Below are positions 61,426-64,000 of a stretch of 64,000 nucleotides of DNA, piece by piece. The notes beneath the pieces were generated by a model. That model had not been told where the DNA came from. It saw nothing but the letters and a program-made list of their open reading frames with translations, and ran no database searches. A program made the position numbers and the translations under genes. The DNA comes from Rhynchospora pubera (taxonomy: Eukaryota > Streptophyta > Magnoliopsida > Poales > Cyperaceae): assembly GCA_028095005.1 (NCBI GenBank), contig CM051460.1:79067676-79131675 (forward strand), read 5' to 3'. Every line of letters begins with the position of its first letter. Position 1 is the stretch's first letter.

Positions 61426-63155
61426 TTTTGTATAAAGCAAATAAATTTATAAAACTTATATCAGGAGCAAGTCTGCCAAACCAAATAATTTTTTTAATAT
61501 TCGTCTTTAATCTAACAGTAACAGTTAATTAACAACAAATATATCTTACATGGAGGCATTAGATTCATAATTTGATTAATGATTCTTTTTGTGGTTTTTT
61601 TTTTCAATGAAGAGGCCGCTATAAAATAATACCTTATTAATTATTTTATTTTCTAGAATCTTCTTTTGCATTGGATGTGATCATCATATAAATATGGTTG
61701 TCAATAAATTAATATCTTATCCAACCGGAAATTTAATATCTTTTAGCTGAAATATACTGTATTACTATATAGAAGACATGATATATTTTGCAAGTGTGTA
61801 TATGACTTCATATTTTTATCCGCGAACTGTTTTATATAAAGTAAGTTAGACTTCACATTTTTATTTGTACCAAACTAGTTAAAATTTTAATAAATTTTAC
61901 TCCTTAACCTCTTTAAAAAATATTACATTTTGTTTTTTTAGGGCATAAATACGAGCTTTCTAATCAAGGAACTATTTTTAATACGAGCTTTCTAATCAAG
62001 GAACTATTTTTTTTTAATGGCTGTTCAATGAACTTGTATGTCTGAGTGCATGCGGATTTATGTCTTGAACGTATTTCTTTAGATCGTATTTTACTTTAAG
62101 AGTCAAACGTCAATCATTAAAAAAAATTGGGTTATTTGTTCATGTGGAACTCTATTGAAATTCTCTTACTTGTTTGACGAATCTTCAGGTGAAGTGCGAA
62201 ATGTTGAACTTGTCGACATCACCTAAATTTTTTTTTTTTTTTTAAAAAAGGTGGAAATACAACTGAGAATTGGTGGAATCTAGACTGAGGAATCCGGTGT
62301 TAACTGAGGGAAGTTCATATACAAAGAAAAATAAAATATTTAGGGGAGTTGATCATTCCACTGAATTTCAACAACGCTCTCAACATCATCAAAATATTCG
62401 GCTTTATTCATAGACCTTGTTTTTTGTTTTCTTATTCGACGCTGTCGGATGAAAATTTTGATTTATCCGTCAATGCGATCAAATTAACGCGTCATGCCTA
62501 TCCGTCAATGCGATCATATATGTATTGGCCTTGATTTCAAGATTTTAATATATCCTATATGGGACGTAAAATTAATGAGATATCAATATATAGATTATAT
62601 TATATATGTCTTCAATAATACAGTTACGCCTGATAATTAAAAAAAACAATAATTGAAGTGTTTCATATATTGGATTAGATTTTCGAACAAAACTATAATT
62701 CTGGGATTTTACTGAGACTATAACTAATTAGTCCCTGATCAAAATGAAATATAATGTTTTTTGAAAATATCATAATAAATAGTAAAAAAAAGTTTGGTCT
62801 CCAAAGATATTACAATATAGTGATCAACATGAATAGTTTGGATTGACCGTTTGAATTTTAGATCTTGAAAAATAAATCGATAGAAAAGGGATGGTATATA
62901 CCATCGATGATGCGTTAGCCATTCTCTCTCTATATAATATATATATATATAAGTTCAATTGAATAGAGTCTAAATTATAAGGGATGAAATGATATAACAA
63001 ATTACCATAAAAAAAGAAATGACATAACAAACAATTTATTGGTCTTAAGGAAGAGAAATGAACAAAAGATAAGTTCAGTTTGATTGCTATTGGATTTTAA
63101 TGAGATGTCCATGCTTCTTTCCATGCAAATTCTCGCTGAATTTATTTTTATCCAC
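60839..63155. other. AT-rich intergenic; simple repeats, no gene
   Basis: Holds an AT microsatellite (61389-61422, 17 units), a 32-bp direct tandem duplication (TACGAGCTTTCTAATCAAGG from 61950 and again from 61982), a repeated ATCCGTCAATGCGATCA (about 62466 and 62499), and a remnant of the Mutator-like MITE interior near 62760-62900. Confidence 0.5.
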
Positions 63156-63304
63156 TTCTCCGTTTGGATAGGTGTGGGAAGAAGGGAAGAAATGGAAAGA
63201 AGTATTGGAAAGTGTGTAACTTTGTGAAGAGTTTGAATTGTTTATAATTTTTTTTCTTCCATTCTTCCTTCTTCCTCTTCTTCTTCTTGCATCCAAACGG
63301 AGAA
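63156..63304. mobile_element. Tourist-like MITE, family T
   Basis: Ends TTCTCCGTTTGGATAGG and, inverted, TTCTCCGTTTGGATGC; about 149 bp. The interior GGAAGAAGGGAAGAAATGG with GGAAAGTGTGTAACTTTG matches the copies at 53578 and 53942. Confidence 0.75.
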
Positions 63305-64000
63305 TCATACTTTCTCCTTCACGATTTGATTGAGGTCAATGTATTGATTGGCCAAGATTCCTATAGATTAATTATTACTCGTCATCATTTGATAATTTTG
63401 TGCTTGTTTTAATTTCAAATTCTATGGGCTGTTTATGAAGTTATATTTTTTTAGTTCTATTATTGGATACTAGTTGTCATTTAGTTCAATGTCATTGTCA
63501 TTTAACTCATGGAGTATTGATCGATGGTGTAAATTTGGCTCTTAATCGGTGTCATACAAGTATATATTCTGTTAATTCTCTATTACTGGCCCATATATAA
63601 TATATTTATCATTTTCTCCTTCAATCAGTTAGAAGGATCAGATTTGAAGCTACCCCATACTATTTGTATTACTCTATAATTTGGTGTACGATATATGTCA
63701 GAGATAGTGAAACTTATAGGAATAAAAAGGACGAACGTAGTTTGCACATTTGAAAACCTTTAATTAGACGCAACAAGTGCATTATTGGATAAACATGCAA
63801 CAATCTGCATCCATCAATCGTAATGCATTATGCATATTGTCAATATATTACATTATTTTGAAAAGGTACGTATAAATAACATTTCCCCGGAAGTCCATGG
63901 CCGAATGCAATATCTAATACAGTAAGCAGATTCAATATGTCAAATTCTATCAAAAAGAAAAAAAAAAATCAGAGAGACGAAAAACTAATATAGGAATGAA
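63305..64000. other. AT-rich intergenic to the window edge; no gene
   Basis: I see no coding sequence, repeat end or RNA gene. Confidence 0.45.

Noticed and set aside
61389..62013. CRISPR-like repetition (AT run and 32-bp duplication)
   Set aside because: Simple microsatellite and a single tandem duplication in a plant genome; no spacers.

Overview
The window is nuclear DNA of a flowering plant. It is AT-rich, has split genes with GT-AG introns, long intergenic stretches, and many small transposable elements. The gene families (BRI1-like receptor, GNOM-class ARF-GEF, trihelix factor, FLZ zinc finger, CHY/RING ligase) and a plant-type L1 LINE fit an angiosperm; I cannot name the species.

Layout: 1-150 is the start of a BRI1-like LRR receptor gene running off the left edge (minus strand). 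6562-8756 is a second BRI1-like gene, broken by a stop codon and a frameshift and lacking its kinase. The DNA around these two holds three diverged copies of one flank sequence, so a tandem receptor array probably decayed here. 12223-16878 is a complete three-exon ARF-GEF of the GNL2 type. 18065-19093 is an intronless trihelix transcription factor, convergent with it. 19600-26100 is transposon-rich and holds an HMGB-type pseudogene. 26100-37650 is gene-poor, with nested MITE-like elements. 38766-39997 is a two-exon FLZ protein. 43753-46577 is a ten-exon CHY-zinc-finger/RING E3 ligase, with its likely promoter near 48200-48310. 48870-56400 is repeats, including two tRNA-derived SINEs. 56429-about 60838 is a 5'-truncated LINE with an intact 1182-codon ORF2. 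The rest is AT-rich sequence with MITEs.

The genes do not form an operon or one pathway. GNL2-type ARF-GEFs act in secretion and pollen tube growth, FLZ proteins bind SnRK1, and CHY/RING ligases are linked to ABA and drought responses.

I found no clearly new biological system. The best signals are a four-copy MITE family whose members all have 9-bp target duplications, a nested foldback MITE with a perfect 9-bp duplication, a SINE with a perfect 18-bp duplication, paired ABRE-like sites before the E3 ligase, and a possible upstream ORF overlapping the FLZ start codon. Coordinates come from hand reading; splice sites were chosen by frame, GT-AG ends and family similarity.
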